A DNA stretch of 64,000 nt from Fimenecus sp963590415 (GTDB lineage Bacteria > Bacillota > Clostridia > Oscillospirales > Acutalibacteraceae), in contig CAVAPB010000003.1 in NCBI GenBank assembly GCA_963590415.1, positions 1 through 64,000 on the forward strand, read 5' to 3'. This document shows positions 7,031-15,753 of this stretch, in pieces (the first letter of the stretch is position 1; each line of letters starts with the position of its first letter). The notes under the pieces are model-generated. The model was not told the DNA's origin. It made no database searches and was given only the letters and a program-made list of their open reading frames with translations. Both the position numbers and the translations under genes were made by a program.

Positions 7031-7741
7031 TTAATCAAGTATATTTCCGTCGGTAGAAATTGTTACAACCTGCCACGGAATGAATTTTCCGCTGTTCTGC
7101 AAAGCGGTTTTCGCTGCGTGCTCGAGTCCTCCGCAGCACGGAACCTCCATACGGACAACGGTTACGCTCTTGATGTTGTTATTGCGAATAATTTCTGTGA
7201 GCTTCTCGGAATAATCCACGCTGTCGAGCTTAGGACAGCCCACGAGCGTGATATGCCCCTTAATGAATCGCTCATGAAAAGCGGCATAGGCGTAAGCCGT
7301 GCAGTCGGCGGCGATAAGCAGCTTTGCACCGTCAAAGTACGGCGCATTTACGGGAACGAGCTTTATCTGCACCGGCCACTGTGAAAGGCAGCTTTGTACC
7401 TGTGTGGGAGCGACATCAACGCCCGACGGCTCTGTGTTTCGAATTGTTTTCATCCGAGCTCCGGGACAGCCTCCGTGAAGTCGCATTCCCTCCTGCTGCA
7501 TCTTCTTCTGTTTATTTACGAGTACCGCCTGTTCGTCATAAGCGGCAGCCTCCCGTTCAACAAATGAGATTGCCCCTGTGGGACAAGCCGGCAAACAGTC
7601 GCCCAAACCGTCGCAATAGTCGTCACGCATAAGCTTTGCCTTGCCGTCCACCATAGCGATAGCGCCCTCGTGACAAGCGGCGGCACAAGCACCGCAGCCG
7701 TTGCATTTATCCTGATCTATCTCAATAATTCTTCTTTTCAT
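7031..7741 (-). CDS. 4Fe-4S dicluster protein
   Basis: A 236-residue cytoplasmic iron-sulfur protein. Residues 10-60 hold two ferredoxin-like clusters, CNGCGACAAACHEG and the variant CDGLGDCLPACPTG, in which the first CxxC is spaced wider. The C-terminal part keeps several further cysteines (CPGAR, ADC, GCPK, PCCGG) and may bind another cluster. Proteins of this type in Clostridia commonly sit beside a CRP/FNR regulator and hydroxylamine reductase; here the divergent regulator is present but no hcp gene is in the window. The start at 7741 has AAGGAGG eight bases upstream. Probable role: electron transfer in redox or nitrosative stress. Confidence 0.8.
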   Translation of the reverse strand: MKRRIIEIDQDKCNGCGACAAACHEGAIAMVDGKAKLMRDDYCDGLGDCLPACPTGAISFVEREAAAYDEQAVLVNKQKKMQQEGMRLHGGCPGARMKTIRNTEPSGVDVAPTQVQSCLSQWPVQIKLVPVNAPYFDGAKLLIAADCTAYAYAAFHERFIKGHITLVGCPKLDSVDYSEKLTEIIRNNNIKSVTVVRMEVPCCGGLEHAAKTALQNSGKFIPWQVVTISTDGNILD

Positions 7742-7797
7742 AATCGTACCTCCTTGTTTTTCTGTGCATATTATAATATAATAAAGCCTATAAGTCT

Positions 7798-7811
7798 GTT
7801 GAATTTTCAAC
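7798..7811. promoter_or_regulatory. Palindromic operator candidate in front of the CRP/FNR gene
   Basis: GTTGAATTTTCAAC is a perfect palindrome (GTTGAA-TT-TTCAAC). It lies 14 bases before the CRP/FNR start codon in the divergent intergenic region shared with the Fe-S gene. CRP/FNR proteins bind TTGA-type palindromes, so self-control and control of the Fe-S gene are plausible. Confidence 0.5.
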
Positions 7812-7825
7812 AAAAGAGGATTTTT

Positions 7826-8488
7826 ATGAAAAAACTTTTATCTGTTCTTCGATCATCTCAACTTTTTTCGGGCGTTTCCGAAAACGAGCTTACAGATATA
7901 CTGTCCTGCCTCGATACAAAAAAAGAGGACTTCCCAAAGGACGCGTTTATATTACAAGCCGGCGACACCGTTGATTCGATTGGTATAGTGCTGTCGGGAA
8001 GCGCTCTGATTATACAGGAGGATATTTGGGGAAACCGCAATATCATTTCCAAAATTGGGTCCGGTCAAACTTTTGCCGCCGCATATGCCTGTGCTCCCGG
8101 CTCCCAGCTGAATGTGAGCGTAATAGCAGAGACGCCCGTTACTGCCCTGTTTCTTAATGTAAAGCGCATTTTAACCGTGTGCCCGTCCGCCTGCTCTCAC
8201 CACAGCCGTATTATCAGAAACCTCCTGGGAGAGCTTGCCGAAAAAAATCTGCGTTCCAATGAGAAACTGACGCATATGGGACAGCGCACCACACGGTCAA
8301 AAATTATGTCCTACCTTTCGGCGGAAGCACAGCGGCTCGGGTCATACGAGTTTGACATTCCCTTTTCAAGACAGCAGCTTGCGGATTATCTCGGCGTCGA
8401 ACGCAGCGGACTGTCATCGGAGCTTGGAAAAATGAAAAATGACGGGCTTCTTGACTGTCATAAAAATCATTTTGTTTTGAAGGTGTAG
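7826..8488 (+). CDS. CRP/FNR family transcriptional regulator
   Basis: A 220-residue regulator. Residues 1-120 form a cyclic-nucleotide-binding-type beta roll (LQAGDTVDSIGIVLSGS), then a long dimer helix, and a winged HTH at about 165-215 (FSRQQLADYLGVERSGLSSEL). It lacks the N-terminal cysteine set of true FNR. It is divergent from the Fe-S protein, as in Clostridia where such regulators control hydroxylamine reductase and related redox genes. The start at 7826 has AAAGAGGA before it; upstream in-frame codons run through the divergent gene and are not used. Confidence 0.9.
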   Translation: MKKLLSVLRSSQLFSGVSENELTDILSCLDTKKEDFPKDAFILQAGDTVDSIGIVLSGSALIIQEDIWGNRNIISKIGSGQTFAAAYACAPGSQLNVSVIAETPVTALFLNVKRILTVCPSACSHHSRIIRNLLGELAEKNLRSNEKLTHMGQRTTRSKIMSYLSAEAQRLGSYEFDIPFSRQQLADYLGVERSGLSSELGKMKNDGLLDCHKNHFVLKV

Positions 8489-8492
8489 CAGT

Positions 8493-8803
8493 CGAAACAA
8501 AGACATTGTGAGGGCGTTTACAACCGAACAGGCGACTTGAGCGTGACCTGTTTCGGAAAGGAGGAGCGACGGCGTGAGTGAGAGACGGCTTTTCAATAAA
8601 AAAGCCGTCGCGAACGATACAAAGTCCGCGACGACGTGGAGCGGGTGATGGGAATCGAAAAGTTCGCTTCGCTCATTTTCGACTTCGTCCTATTTTATGT
8701 CCCTTTTGCTACGCTTACGCTTCGCAAAAGATGGACGACGGTTCGATTCCCCTGCTATAAATAAACCAAGATAAAAAATAAGCAGTTGAATTATCAACTA
8801 CTA
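8493..8803 (-). repeat. tRNA-Gly-tail repeat, distal unit (G2)
   Basis: Nearly identical to the unit at 8858-9172, with a period of 365 bp. In the tRNA direction (minus strand) it has a terminator hairpin (AGTAGTTGATAATTCAACTGC plus T run), an inverted T-arm copy (GGGGAATCGAACCG), internal hairpins (CTTTTGC/GCAAAAG, CGTCC/GGACG, CGAAAA/TTTTCG), and a direct copy of the 3' 23 nt of tRNA-Gly (8637-8659). It then runs into another structured block with GACGGCTTTT/AAAAGCCGTC and CCGAACAGG/CCTGTTTCGG stems. No protein is supported. Confidence 0.85.
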
Positions 8804-8857
8804 AAAACAAGATTTAATCAATTCAATTATATTTCTTTAACCGAAACAGGGTGGTAG

Positions 8858-9172
8858 CGAAACAAAGCCGTTGTGAGGGCGTTTACAACCGAACAGGCGA
8901 CTTGAGCGTGACCTGTTTCGGAAAGGAGGAGCGACGGCGTGAGTGAGAGACGGCTTTTCAATAAAAAAGCCGTCGCGAACGATACAAAGTCCGCGACGAC
9001 GTGGAGCGGGTGATGGGAATCGAAAAGTTCGCTTCGCTCATTTTCGACTTCGTCCTATTTTATGTCCCTTTTGCTACGCTTACGCTTCGCAAAAGATGGA
9101 CGACGGTTCGATTCCCCTGCTATAAATAAACCAAGATAAAAAAATAAGCAGTTGAGCTTTCAACTACTTATT
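8858..9172 (-). repeat. tRNA-Gly-tail repeat, proximal unit (G1)
   Basis: The unit next to tRNA-Gly, with the same parts as the distal copy and almost no differences over about 290 bp. The direct tRNA-Gly tail copy is at 9002-9024. The tandem identity shows recent duplication or homogenisation. It shares its general plan with the tRNA-Ser array (terminator, inverted T-arm, GAAG-loop hairpins, direct 3' tail) although the sequences differ. Confidence 0.85.
9138..9172 (-). terminator. Terminator after tRNA-Gly
   Basis: On the minus strand AATAAGTAGTTGA pairs with TCAACTGCTTATT around AAGC, followed by a run of T. It begins four bases after the tRNA CCA. Confidence 0.85.
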
Positions 9173-9175
9173 ATA

Positions 9176-9250
9176 TGGAGCGGGTGATGGGAATCGAACC
9201 CACACAACCAGCTTGGAAGGCTGGGATTCTAGCCGTTGAACTACACCCGC
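9176..9250 (-). tRNA. tRNA-Gly (anticodon TCC)
   Basis: A 75-nt cloverleaf. Acceptor GCGGGTG pairs with CACCCGC (one end), discriminator T, encoded CCA. Anticodon arm CCAGC-CTTCCAA-GCTGG gives TCC. T-arm GTGGG-TTCGATT-CCCAT. Copies of its 3' 23 nt are found in two repeat units downstream. Confidence 0.95.
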
Positions 9251-9333
9251 ATATTTAGTTTTGCAACATTGAATATATTATCAAAAAATATGATGATTGT
9301 CAAGACATAAAGCCAAAATATTTTAATAAATTC

Positions 9334-9366
9334 ACGCAGAGCACGGCAAAAACCGTTGCTCTGCGT
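9334..9366 (-). terminator. Hairpin downstream of bioY
   Basis: ACGCAGAGC-ACGG pairs with CCGTT-GCTCTGCGT around an A-rich loop, seven bases after the bioY stop codon. The trailing T tract is weak (ATTTATT). Confidence 0.7.
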
Positions 9367-9373
9367 ATTTTGA

Positions 9374-9937
9374 TTATTTATTGTTAAGATACTTCTTGGG
9401 CATAACCCTTACGAGTATTGCCGCAACCGTAATTTTAACAATGTCCGGAATGATAAACGGTATAACGCACATTGAAAGCGCCTGCATAACGCCGATTGCG
9501 CCGTTCTTATGCGAATACACAACCACGAACCATGCCGTGCCGAAAGCATAGCACACAACAAGTCCGAGCACCATTCCGAGAACAACAGCCCAGAGCTTTG
9601 TGCCGAGGAGCTTTGTTATAAGCCAATAAACCAGAGCGGTAAAGATAAAGCCGATTATATATCCGCCCGTAGGTCCGACAAGCGAGCCGACGCCGCCTTT
9701 GAAGCCTGCAAACACGGGCACGCCGACAAGTCCCAAAAGGATATAAATTATAACCGATAATGTTCCCCTCTTGCCGCCAAGCATACCCACTGCGCAGAAC
9801 ACGCCGAAGGTCTGCAAGGTAAAGGGCACCTCGCCCGGTATAGAAAGCCATGAGCAAATCGCTATAATCACGGCAAACATAGCAATCAATACCATATCGA
9901 TAATTTTCTGTCTGTTGTTTTTATTCTGTTTTTCCAT
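9374..9937 (-). CDS. bioY: Biotin transporter S component BioY
   Basis: A 187-residue membrane protein with about six hydrophobic segments and the BioY hallmarks PFTLQTFGV near residue 36 and GPTGGYIIGF near residue 88. BioY binds biotin and works with an ECF module (two ATPases and EcfT), which is encoded in this window at 15750-18288 but not in the same operon, as for group II ECF systems that share one energy module. No BirA-type operator is evident upstream; the short inverted pair TTACCCC/GGGGTAA occurs there instead. Confidence 0.92.
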   Translation of the reverse strand: MEKQNKNNRQKIIDMVLIAMFAVIIAICSWLSIPGEVPFTLQTFGVFCAVGMLGGKRGTLSVIIYILLGLVGVPVFAGFKGGVGSLVGPTGGYIIGFIFTALVYWLITKLLGTKLWAVVLGMVLGLVVCYAFGTAWFVVVYSHKNGAIGVMQALSMCVIPFIIPDIVKITVAAILVRVMPKKYLNNK

Positions 9938-9990
9938 TTGTATTACCCCAAAAATTTATAATCTGCAAGAACGGGGTAAACCATCATTTT

Positions 9991-12291
9991 TTATTCAACC
10001 GAAAGAGTGATTTCTCCGTTCTCGCCGGAAAGAGAAACCTTTGTGATTAAGCTGTCACAGTTCTCAACCATATAAGAGGAAATTTTATCCTCTACATTTC
10101 TTCTTATAACATTTCTGAGATCTCTTGCGCCTCTTGAGTCGCCGCTCATCTTTGAAACAACGCAATTTGTAACTGTATCGTCGTATTCAAGCACGATTCC
10201 CCTGTCTGCAAGCGCTGTTTTAAGCTCGGCGAGCATAAGAGCGGCAATTCCCTTGTAATCCTCGTTTGTAAGATTGTTGAAAACAACTATTTCGTCAATT
10301 CTGCCGATAAACTCAGGGCGTAAAAATTCGTTCAACGCCTTTATGGCGTTCTCCCTCTTAACCTCTCCCCTGTCCTTGGCAAAGCCGAGAGCGTTTTCCT
10401 TTCTCTCACTGCCTGCGTTTGAGGTCATAATGATAACCGTGTTCGCAAAGCTTACGCTTCTGCCGTGGGCGTCGTTTGTCTTTCCCTCGTCAAGAATCTG
10501 TAAAAGAATGTTCATAACATCGGGATGCGCTTTTTCAATCTCATCAAAAAGGATAATCGAATAAGGCTTTCTTCTGACCTTTTCCGTCAGCTGACCCGCT
10601 TCGTCATATCCCACATATCCCGGAGGCGAACCGATAAGTCTCGATACCGAATGTTTTTCCATAAATTCGGACATATCAAAGCGTATCAAGGTCTCCGGAG
10701 TGTCGAACAGCTCCATTGAAAGCTGCTTGACAAGCTCGGTTTTACCGACACCTGTGGGTCCGACAAAGATGAACGACGCAGGACGCTTCTGCAACGATAA
10801 CTGAACTCTGCTGCGCTTTATAGCCGCCGCAACAAGCTCTACCGCTTCGTCCTGACCGATAATATGCTGTTTAAGTCTTGTTTCAAGTCCCGCAAGGCGT
10901 TTCAAATCGCCTTCAACGACCTTTGACGCGGGTATTCCAGTCCAAAGATTGATAACCGTTGCAAGGTCAGATTCGAGAACCGCATTGTCGCTTGCCTTTT
11001 CTTTTATATCGGGGAGCTTCTTTTCGGAGCTTAAAATCTCCGCTCTTATCTCCGCAAGGCGTTCGTAATCGATGTTTTCCGTCTCCTGCGAAAGCTCGTC
11101 TTCCTCCGATTTAAGAGATGAAATTTCATCAAGCAACAGCTCATACTCGCTTATCGACTTGTTTCTGAGGTTTGCGCAGGTACACGCTTCGTCCAACAAA
11201 TCTATTGCCTTATCGGGTAAAAATCTGTCTGTGATATACCTCTCCGAAAGGGTTACCGCCTTATATACCAACGGGTCGGCAATTTTAACCTTGTGGAAGT
11301 CCTCATAGTATTTTTTTATGCCGAGAAGCATCTGATAGGTGTCTGCAATTGAAGGCTCTTCAACCTTGACAGGCTGAAATCTTCTTTCAAGCGCGGCGTC
11401 CTTTTCGATATTTTTGCGGTATTCGTTAAATGTCGTAGCACCGATAACCTGAATTTCACCTCTTGAGAGCGCAGGCTTGAGAATGTTTGCCGCATTCATC
11501 GTGCCCTCTGCGTCTCCCGTACCGACAAGGTTGTGCACCTCGTCGATAAAAAGAATAATATTGCCCTCTGCCTTAACCTCTTCGATAAGACCTTTTATTC
11601 TCGATTCGAACTGTCCTCTGAACTGCGTTCCCGCAACAAGTGCCGTAAGGTCAAGCAAATGAATTTCCTTATTGGCAAGCTTCGCAGGTACATCTCCCGC
11701 CGCTATTTTAAGCGCAAGACCCTCCGCTATTGCAGTTTTACCGACACCGGGCTCGCCTATAAGGCAGGGATTGTTCTTGGTTCTGCGGCAAAGAATCTGC
11801 TCGGTTCTGCTGATTTCCTTTTCTCTGCCGATAATATTGTCAAGCTTGCCCTCCCTTGCCCTTTCGGTAAGGTCGGTGCAATAAAGATTGAGGTATTTCC
11901 TCTTCTTTGCGTTCTTTGACTTTTTTTTCTTCTTGCCGTCTTTTTCCCCGTCGGGTTCGCCGTCGCTCGTCTGAGTTTCCGACAAAGCCGCATCCTCATT
12001 GTTGTTATTTCCGAACATACCCTGAAACAGCGACAACGGCATAGCTCCGCCCGGCTGGAAGCCGTCTTCGCCCTCATTTTCCATTATCTGCTTCATCTGT
12101 TCGGAAACCTCGCCCATTTCATCCTCGGATATACCCATACTCTCCATTATCTGCTTAATGGGGCCGATATTCATTTCCATGGCGCACTGGATACAAAGAC
12201 CCTCGTTGGTGGTCTTGTCTCCGTCAACCTTTGAAATAAAAAACACCGCAGGATTTTTGTGGCATCTGCTGCAAAGCATATTTTTGTTCAT
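9991..12291 (-). CDS. ClpE-like AAA+ unfoldase with N-terminal zinc finger
   Basis: A 766-residue HSP100 protein. Residues 1-40 carry a zinc finger (CSRCHKNP...CIQC) and a low-complexity acidic/lysine linker runs to about 130. Two AAA domains follow, with Walker A GEPGVGKT and GPTGVGKT, separated by a short coiled-coil middle domain (about 385-440). There is no double Clp-N repeat, which makes it ClpE-like rather than ClpC. It should unfold proteins for ClpP or for disaggregation. No ctsR or mcsAB genes flank it. The ATG at 12291 is used, with GAGGAAAAA upstream; an internal ATG four codons later is possible. Confidence 0.85.
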   Translation of the reverse strand: MNKNMLCSRCHKNPAVFFISKVDGDKTTNEGLCIQCAMEMNIGPIKQIMESMGISEDEMGEVSEQMKQIMENEGEDGFQPGGAMPLSLFQGMFGNNNNEDAALSETQTSDGEPDGEKDGKKKKKSKNAKKRKYLNLYCTDLTERAREGKLDNIIGREKEISRTEQILCRRTKNNPCLIGEPGVGKTAIAEGLALKIAAGDVPAKLANKEIHLLDLTALVAGTQFRGQFESRIKGLIEEVKAEGNIILFIDEVHNLVGTGDAEGTMNAANILKPALSRGEIQVIGATTFNEYRKNIEKDAALERRFQPVKVEEPSIADTYQMLLGIKKYYEDFHKVKIADPLVYKAVTLSERYITDRFLPDKAIDLLDEACTCANLRNKSISEYELLLDEISSLKSEEDELSQETENIDYERLAEIRAEILSSEKKLPDIKEKASDNAVLESDLATVINLWTGIPASKVVEGDLKRLAGLETRLKQHIIGQDEAVELVAAAIKRSRVQLSLQKRPASFIFVGPTGVGKTELVKQLSMELFDTPETLIRFDMSEFMEKHSVSRLIGSPPGYVGYDEAGQLTEKVRRKPYSIILFDEIEKAHPDVMNILLQILDEGKTNDAHGRSVSFANTVIIMTSNAGSERKENALGFAKDRGEVKRENAIKALNEFLRPEFIGRIDEIVVFNNLTNEDYKGIAALMLAELKTALADRGIVLEYDDTVTNCVVSKMSGDSRGARDLRNVIRRNVEDKISSYMVENCDSLITKVSLSGENGEITLSVE

Positions 12292-12312
12292 CTAATGTTT
12301 TTCCTCGCTGTA

Positions 12313-12939
12313 TCAGTTAGATTTAGTTTCTTTTTTCTCTTTGAATTGTTTAAGAGTTCCCGGTATGTAGCTGAGCAACGCTACAAATGTAAGTATTGCC
12401 GAAATTATTACCAAAATAATCATAACGGTATCGGGCAATGTGAAAACATTTCTTAACGCACCGACTTCAGGTCCGAAGGTTATTACTATACCCATTACAA
12501 GATAATAAGCGAATGTCGCAACCTTGCCGTAAATTACCGCCGCGCTCGGCTTTAAGCCGATAGCTATCATTATTGCACCGACGATAACCATAAGAAGCTC
12601 CTTGGCAACAAAGAACAGGAACACCCACTTAAACCATACCATTACCGGGTTTTCCGACTTGTTGAAGGTAAGGAAAAGAATTATCGCTATTGTCATCTGT
12701 GTAAGTTTATCGGCAACAGGGTCAAGAACCTTTCCGAGTTCGCTGACCTGATTGAATTTTCTTGCTATTTTTCCGTCAAAGAAATCCGTAAGTCCCGAAA
12801 GGACAAGGACGACTACCGCCCAAAGGACCTCTCCGTGATAGAAAAGTACGCCAAATACAGGAATAAGTATTATCCTAATCAACGAAAGAAGATTGGGAAT
12901 TGTAAGACATCCGGTAAAAAGCTTTTTTAATCCGTCCAT
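12313..12939 (-). CDS. pgsA: CDP-diacylglycerol-glycerol-3-phosphate 3-phosphatidyltransferase
   Basis: A 208-residue membrane enzyme of phosphatidylglycerol synthesis. The CDP-alcohol phosphotransferase motif D-x2-DG-x2-AR-x8-G-x3-D-x3-D is present as DFFDGKIAR...GKVLDPVADK near residues 60-82. Several transmembrane segments follow. The start is the ATG at 12939, seven bases after GGAG; the longer frame enters the upstream cvpA gene. It lies 13 bases after cvpA and just before the ClpE-like gene. Confidence 0.92.
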   Translation of the reverse strand: MDGLKKLFTGCLTIPNLLSLIRIILIPVFGVLFYHGEVLWAVVVLVLSGLTDFFDGKIARKFNQVSELGKVLDPVADKLTQMTIAIILFLTFNKSENPVMVWFKWVFLFFVAKELLMVIVGAIMIAIGLKPSAAVIYGKVATFAYYLVMGIVITFGPEVGALRNVFTLPDTVMIILVIISAILTFVALLSYIPGTLKQFKEKKETKSN

Positions 12940-12952
12940 AAAATTACTCCAA

Positions 12953-13690
12953 TTATTTAATATTGCTTGCAAATGCTTCAGCCGCAGACAACGCCTCCAT
13001 CGGGTCGAACTTTTCACACATTTCGACAACCGTTGAGTCGTTTACGGCCTCTTTGAGCTTTTCGTTCTCAAATCTCGGTTCGAGATATGACAACAGGCAG
13101 CCGACCAAAAATACTATTATCACTCCCTTCGCAACACCTATAACGCCGCCGACCAATTTGTCAGTACCGCCGATAAGATGTGATTTTTTAAGCCCCTTAA
13201 CAAAGGACTTCAATATAGCCGTAAGCACAAGTGCGTAAAGCACCGCAAGCACAAAGAACATAATATGTTTAAGCACCGCGACCGCAATCGGCTTGACTAT
13301 ATTGCTTTCAAGAGTCTGATAAAGCGTATCGTCATTTGCGAAATTGCCCTTTGCTATCTGCTCGGCAACCGAAGCGACGCTTATTCCGCATTTCTCCGCC
13401 TGCTTCTTTGCAAATTCGGGCATTTCGTCAAATACATACTTTGCCTTATCAGAGTTTGTAAGCTTACTTGAATTTTCGGGAAGGACCTCGTAAAGACCCC
13501 TCTCGACGGTTTTGCTGAAAAACGCCTTATACATACCGTTTGCTACGGGTTGAGCCGTCTGAGCCGCCAAAAATATTGCAAGCGCAAAAGCGGCAAGCTC
13601 AACAAGTGTTTTCATTACGCCTTTTTTTGCAGATATAATAATAACCGCAACCAAAATCAAAACCAAAACAACATCAAGAACGATACCCAT
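12953..13690 (-). CDS. CvpA family protein
   Basis: A 245-residue membrane protein with four hydrophobic segments (about 3-22, 30-50, 135-160, 180-205) and a loop facing outward between segments 2 and 3. The opening GIVLDVVLVLI with AKKGVMKTL is typical of CvpA/colicin V production proteins, whose role in Firmicutes is not settled. GGAGG sits seven bases before the ATG at 13690. Confidence 0.82.
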   Translation of the reverse strand: MGIVLDVVLVLILVAVIIISAKKGVMKTLVELAAFALAIFLAAQTAQPVANGMYKAFFSKTVERGLYEVLPENSSKLTNSDKAKYVFDEMPEFAKKQAEKCGISVASVAEQIAKGNFANDDTLYQTLESNIVKPIAVAVLKHIMFFVLAVLYALVLTAILKSFVKGLKKSHLIGGTDKLVGGVIGVAKGVIIVFLVGCLLSYLEPRFENEKLKEAVNDSTVVEMCEKFDPMEALSAAEAFASNIK

Positions 13691-13762
13691 AAAACTACCT
13701 CCGTTTATTTTATATAAAAATTGTAACACAATAATGAATTTTTAACAACTAAATTGATAAAT

Positions 13763-14998
13763 TTACTGTATATTCTGCGTGGCTTCGGCAAAGGTCTGTG
13801 TTTCGCTTACATCCTCGCCCACCGTTTTGTAGCAATTTATTGCGCTTGTTGTAAGGACATAAGTGTTGTTGCCGTCGGTAAAGCACGATATTCCGTCGCT
13901 AGCAACATCGTGAGTGCCGACCGTTTTGCCCTTTTTATTAAACGAAATAAGCTGTCTGTCCGTGAGAACGGATATGTAGCTTCCGTCGCATGAAACGCTT
14001 CTGACATTCGAATTGACATCAGCTGTGAAAAGAAGCTTTCCGGAAGCGGAATATACCTTGATTATTTTTGACGATGAGCTGCCGTATTTTGAGAACACAG
14101 CAACGGTCGTATTGTTATCCGCAGTATATACACGGGAAAGCTTATTAAGCGACAAATCCTCATCCTGCTTTGAGGTCTTGTCGATGATACTGAACACCTC
14201 TTCACCCGTCGCAAGCACCTTGTTTGAGGAAATAAACTCGACATCGGATACTGTCTGTGAGCCGTAAGAGTATTCGGAAATCTGCTCGCTGTATCTGAAA
14301 TCAAAGATAATCACCTTTGAATAGAGCTCACCGTTTTCCGCACCGAGCACGGACACCGCCGCACGCTTGCCGTTATCGGAAATATCCACGGCAACAATTG
14401 CCTCCTTGGCACATTCCCATTTGAAAACCTCTTTTTGGTTCTTATTATAAACGGTAAGCTCGGACATTGAGCTGTCGCCTCTTGTAGCAAGAGCCACGCT
14501 TCCGTCCTTACCGATAGCCGCGGTTATGATTTTATGCTCGCTTGTGCCCTCATAGAGAATTTTGGTCTTTGACTGAACACGGTAGGAATAGCCGCCGACA
14601 TCGAACATTACCGCTCTTCCGTTTCTTGAAGAAATAAGCGGAACGGAATAGGAGTGTTGAAGCTCGCTCAATTTTTTTGCTGTGGCGTCAAGCACAAAAG
14701 TCGAATCGTCGGTAAGTACGATCAGGTCGGAATTTATCTTTTCAACATTTTGCGCAGTCGAGCTTTCAAAATAATAAGGATAGCCGTCTCCGCTCTTAGC
14801 GCCCGATATTATGCCGCTGAAATAATCCCCGACGCTCGAAAACGTAATATTTCCAAATCTGTCCGCCGCAACAAGAAGCAGTATCAGCACAACGAGGATT
14901 ATACAAACCGCCTTTGCCGTTTTAATAAAAGTCTCCTGGTTATTTACGGCTTTCTTATTCGGCTTTTTCTGTTTTTTCTTTTGTTTTTTCTCTTCCAT
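13763..14998 (-). CDS. DUF5711 family, membrane-anchored beta-propeller-like protein
   Basis: About 411 residues. A lysine-rich cytoplasmic start is followed by one transmembrane segment (about 30-50) and a large extracellular region of short repeated beta-like stretches (VxDISDNGKRAAVS, DGSVALATRG, DGSYISVLTD) that recall WD40/PQQ blades. The function is unknown. The likely start is the ATG at 14998 (GGTGAG upstream); a TTG at 15013 would overlap the truA stop. It is the last gene of the ruvC-to-truA operon. Confidence 0.75.
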   Translation of the reverse strand: MEEKKQKKKQKKPNKKAVNNQETFIKTAKAVCIILVVLILLLVAADRFGNITFSSVGDYFSGIISGAKSGDGYPYYFESSTAQNVEKINSDLIVLTDDSTFVLDATAKKLSELQHSYSVPLISSRNGRAVMFDVGGYSYRVQSKTKILYEGTSEHKIITAAIGKDGSVALATRGDSSMSELTVYNKNQKEVFKWECAKEAIVAVDISDNGKRAAVSVLGAENGELYSKVIIFDFRYSEQISEYSYGSQTVSDVEFISSNKVLATGEEVFSIIDKTSKQDEDLSLNKLSRVYTADNNTTVAVFSKYGSSSSKIIKVYSASGKLLFTADVNSNVRSVSCDGSYISVLTDRQLISFNKKGKTVGTHDVASDGISCFTDGNNTYVLTTSAINCYKTVGEDVSETQTFAEATQNIQ

Positions 14999-15009
14999 AC
15001 TTCTCACCG

Positions 15010-15753
15010 TCAAAGGCTATAATTTACTTTATCAAGATACAGTCCGCATGCCGCGGCTGTTTTGCCCGCATATTTTCTGTCTTTCTTTTCGATTATTCCG
15101 CTTATGCTTCCTTTTTCGAGCCTTCCCGAATTTATATCCAACAGAGTGCCGACGATTATACGCACCATATTGTACAAAAAACCGTCAGCCTCGATATAAA
15201 ACTCAACCGTATCGCCGTTTCTGACAAGTCCTATATCTTTTACCGTTCTTGACTTTTCGTCAACGCTTGAATCGGCAGAGCAAAAAGACGAAAAGTCGTG
15301 CGTTCCCAAAAAAGCTTCGGCTTCAAGGTTCAGCGCTTCAACATCAATATCAAAAGAATAATGAAGCGCACGGTTTTCAAAAAACGGATTCCTGTATTTT
15401 GAATTAAGTATGAGATATTTATATCTTTTTGACACGCAGTCATATCTTGCATGAAATTCAAACGGCACTTCGCGCACTGACTTTACCGCAATATCCCTCG
15501 GCAAAACCGCATTGAGCGACCGAGTAAAAGTATCCGTATTCAACTCCCTTTCGGTACGCATATTCAGGCAGAACATATTTGCGTGGACTCCGCTGTCGGT
15601 CCTGCTGCAACCGATTACGCTCTCACGCACACCGAGAATTCGCTCTATTGCATCCTGCATAGCCTTTTGGACGGTCGGGGCGTTGTTCTGCACCTGCCAG
15701 CCATGATAATTTGTTCCGTCATAAGTAATTGTCAGCAAATAATTTTTCATCAT
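15010..15753 (-). CDS. truA: tRNA pseudouridine(38-40) synthase TruA
   Basis: A 247-residue enzyme of usual TruA length. It has the opening TITYDGTNYHGWQVQ and the catalytic aspartate motif SRTDSGVHA near residue 55. It isomerises U38-U40 in the anticodon arm of many tRNAs. Its ATGATG start overlaps the ecfT stop codon, so it is translationally coupled; ecfA-ecfT-truA is a common Firmicutes order. Two adjacent ATGs are possible starts (15753 or 15750). Confidence 0.95.
   Translation of the reverse strand: MMKNYLLTITYDGTNYHGWQVQNNAPTVQKAMQDAIERILGVRESVIGCSRTDSGVHANMFCLNMRTERELNTDTFTRSLNAVLPRDIAVKSVREVPFEFHARYDCVSKRYKYLILNSKYRNPFFENRALHYSFDIDVEALNLEAEAFLGTHDFSSFCSADSSVDEKSRTVKDIGLVRNGDTVEFYIEADGFLYNMVRIIVGTLLDINSGRLEKGSISGIIEKKDRKYAGKTAAACGLYLDKVNYSL

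Noticed and set aside
6761..7384. A 207-residue plus-strand frame
   Set aside because: It starts in repeat S3 and runs antisense through the Fe-S protein gene, which has clear cysteine motifs and a ribosome site.
8578..9125. Two identical 60-residue frames on the plus strand in the tRNA-Gly repeats
   Set aside because: They are identical only because the repeat is duplicated; the frames cross the tRNA tail copy and hairpins and have no protein-like features.
9938..9990. BirA operator in front of bioY
   Set aside because: The inverted pair TTACCCC/GGGGTAA does not match the TTGTTAAC-type BirA site; left as an unexplained short inverted repeat.
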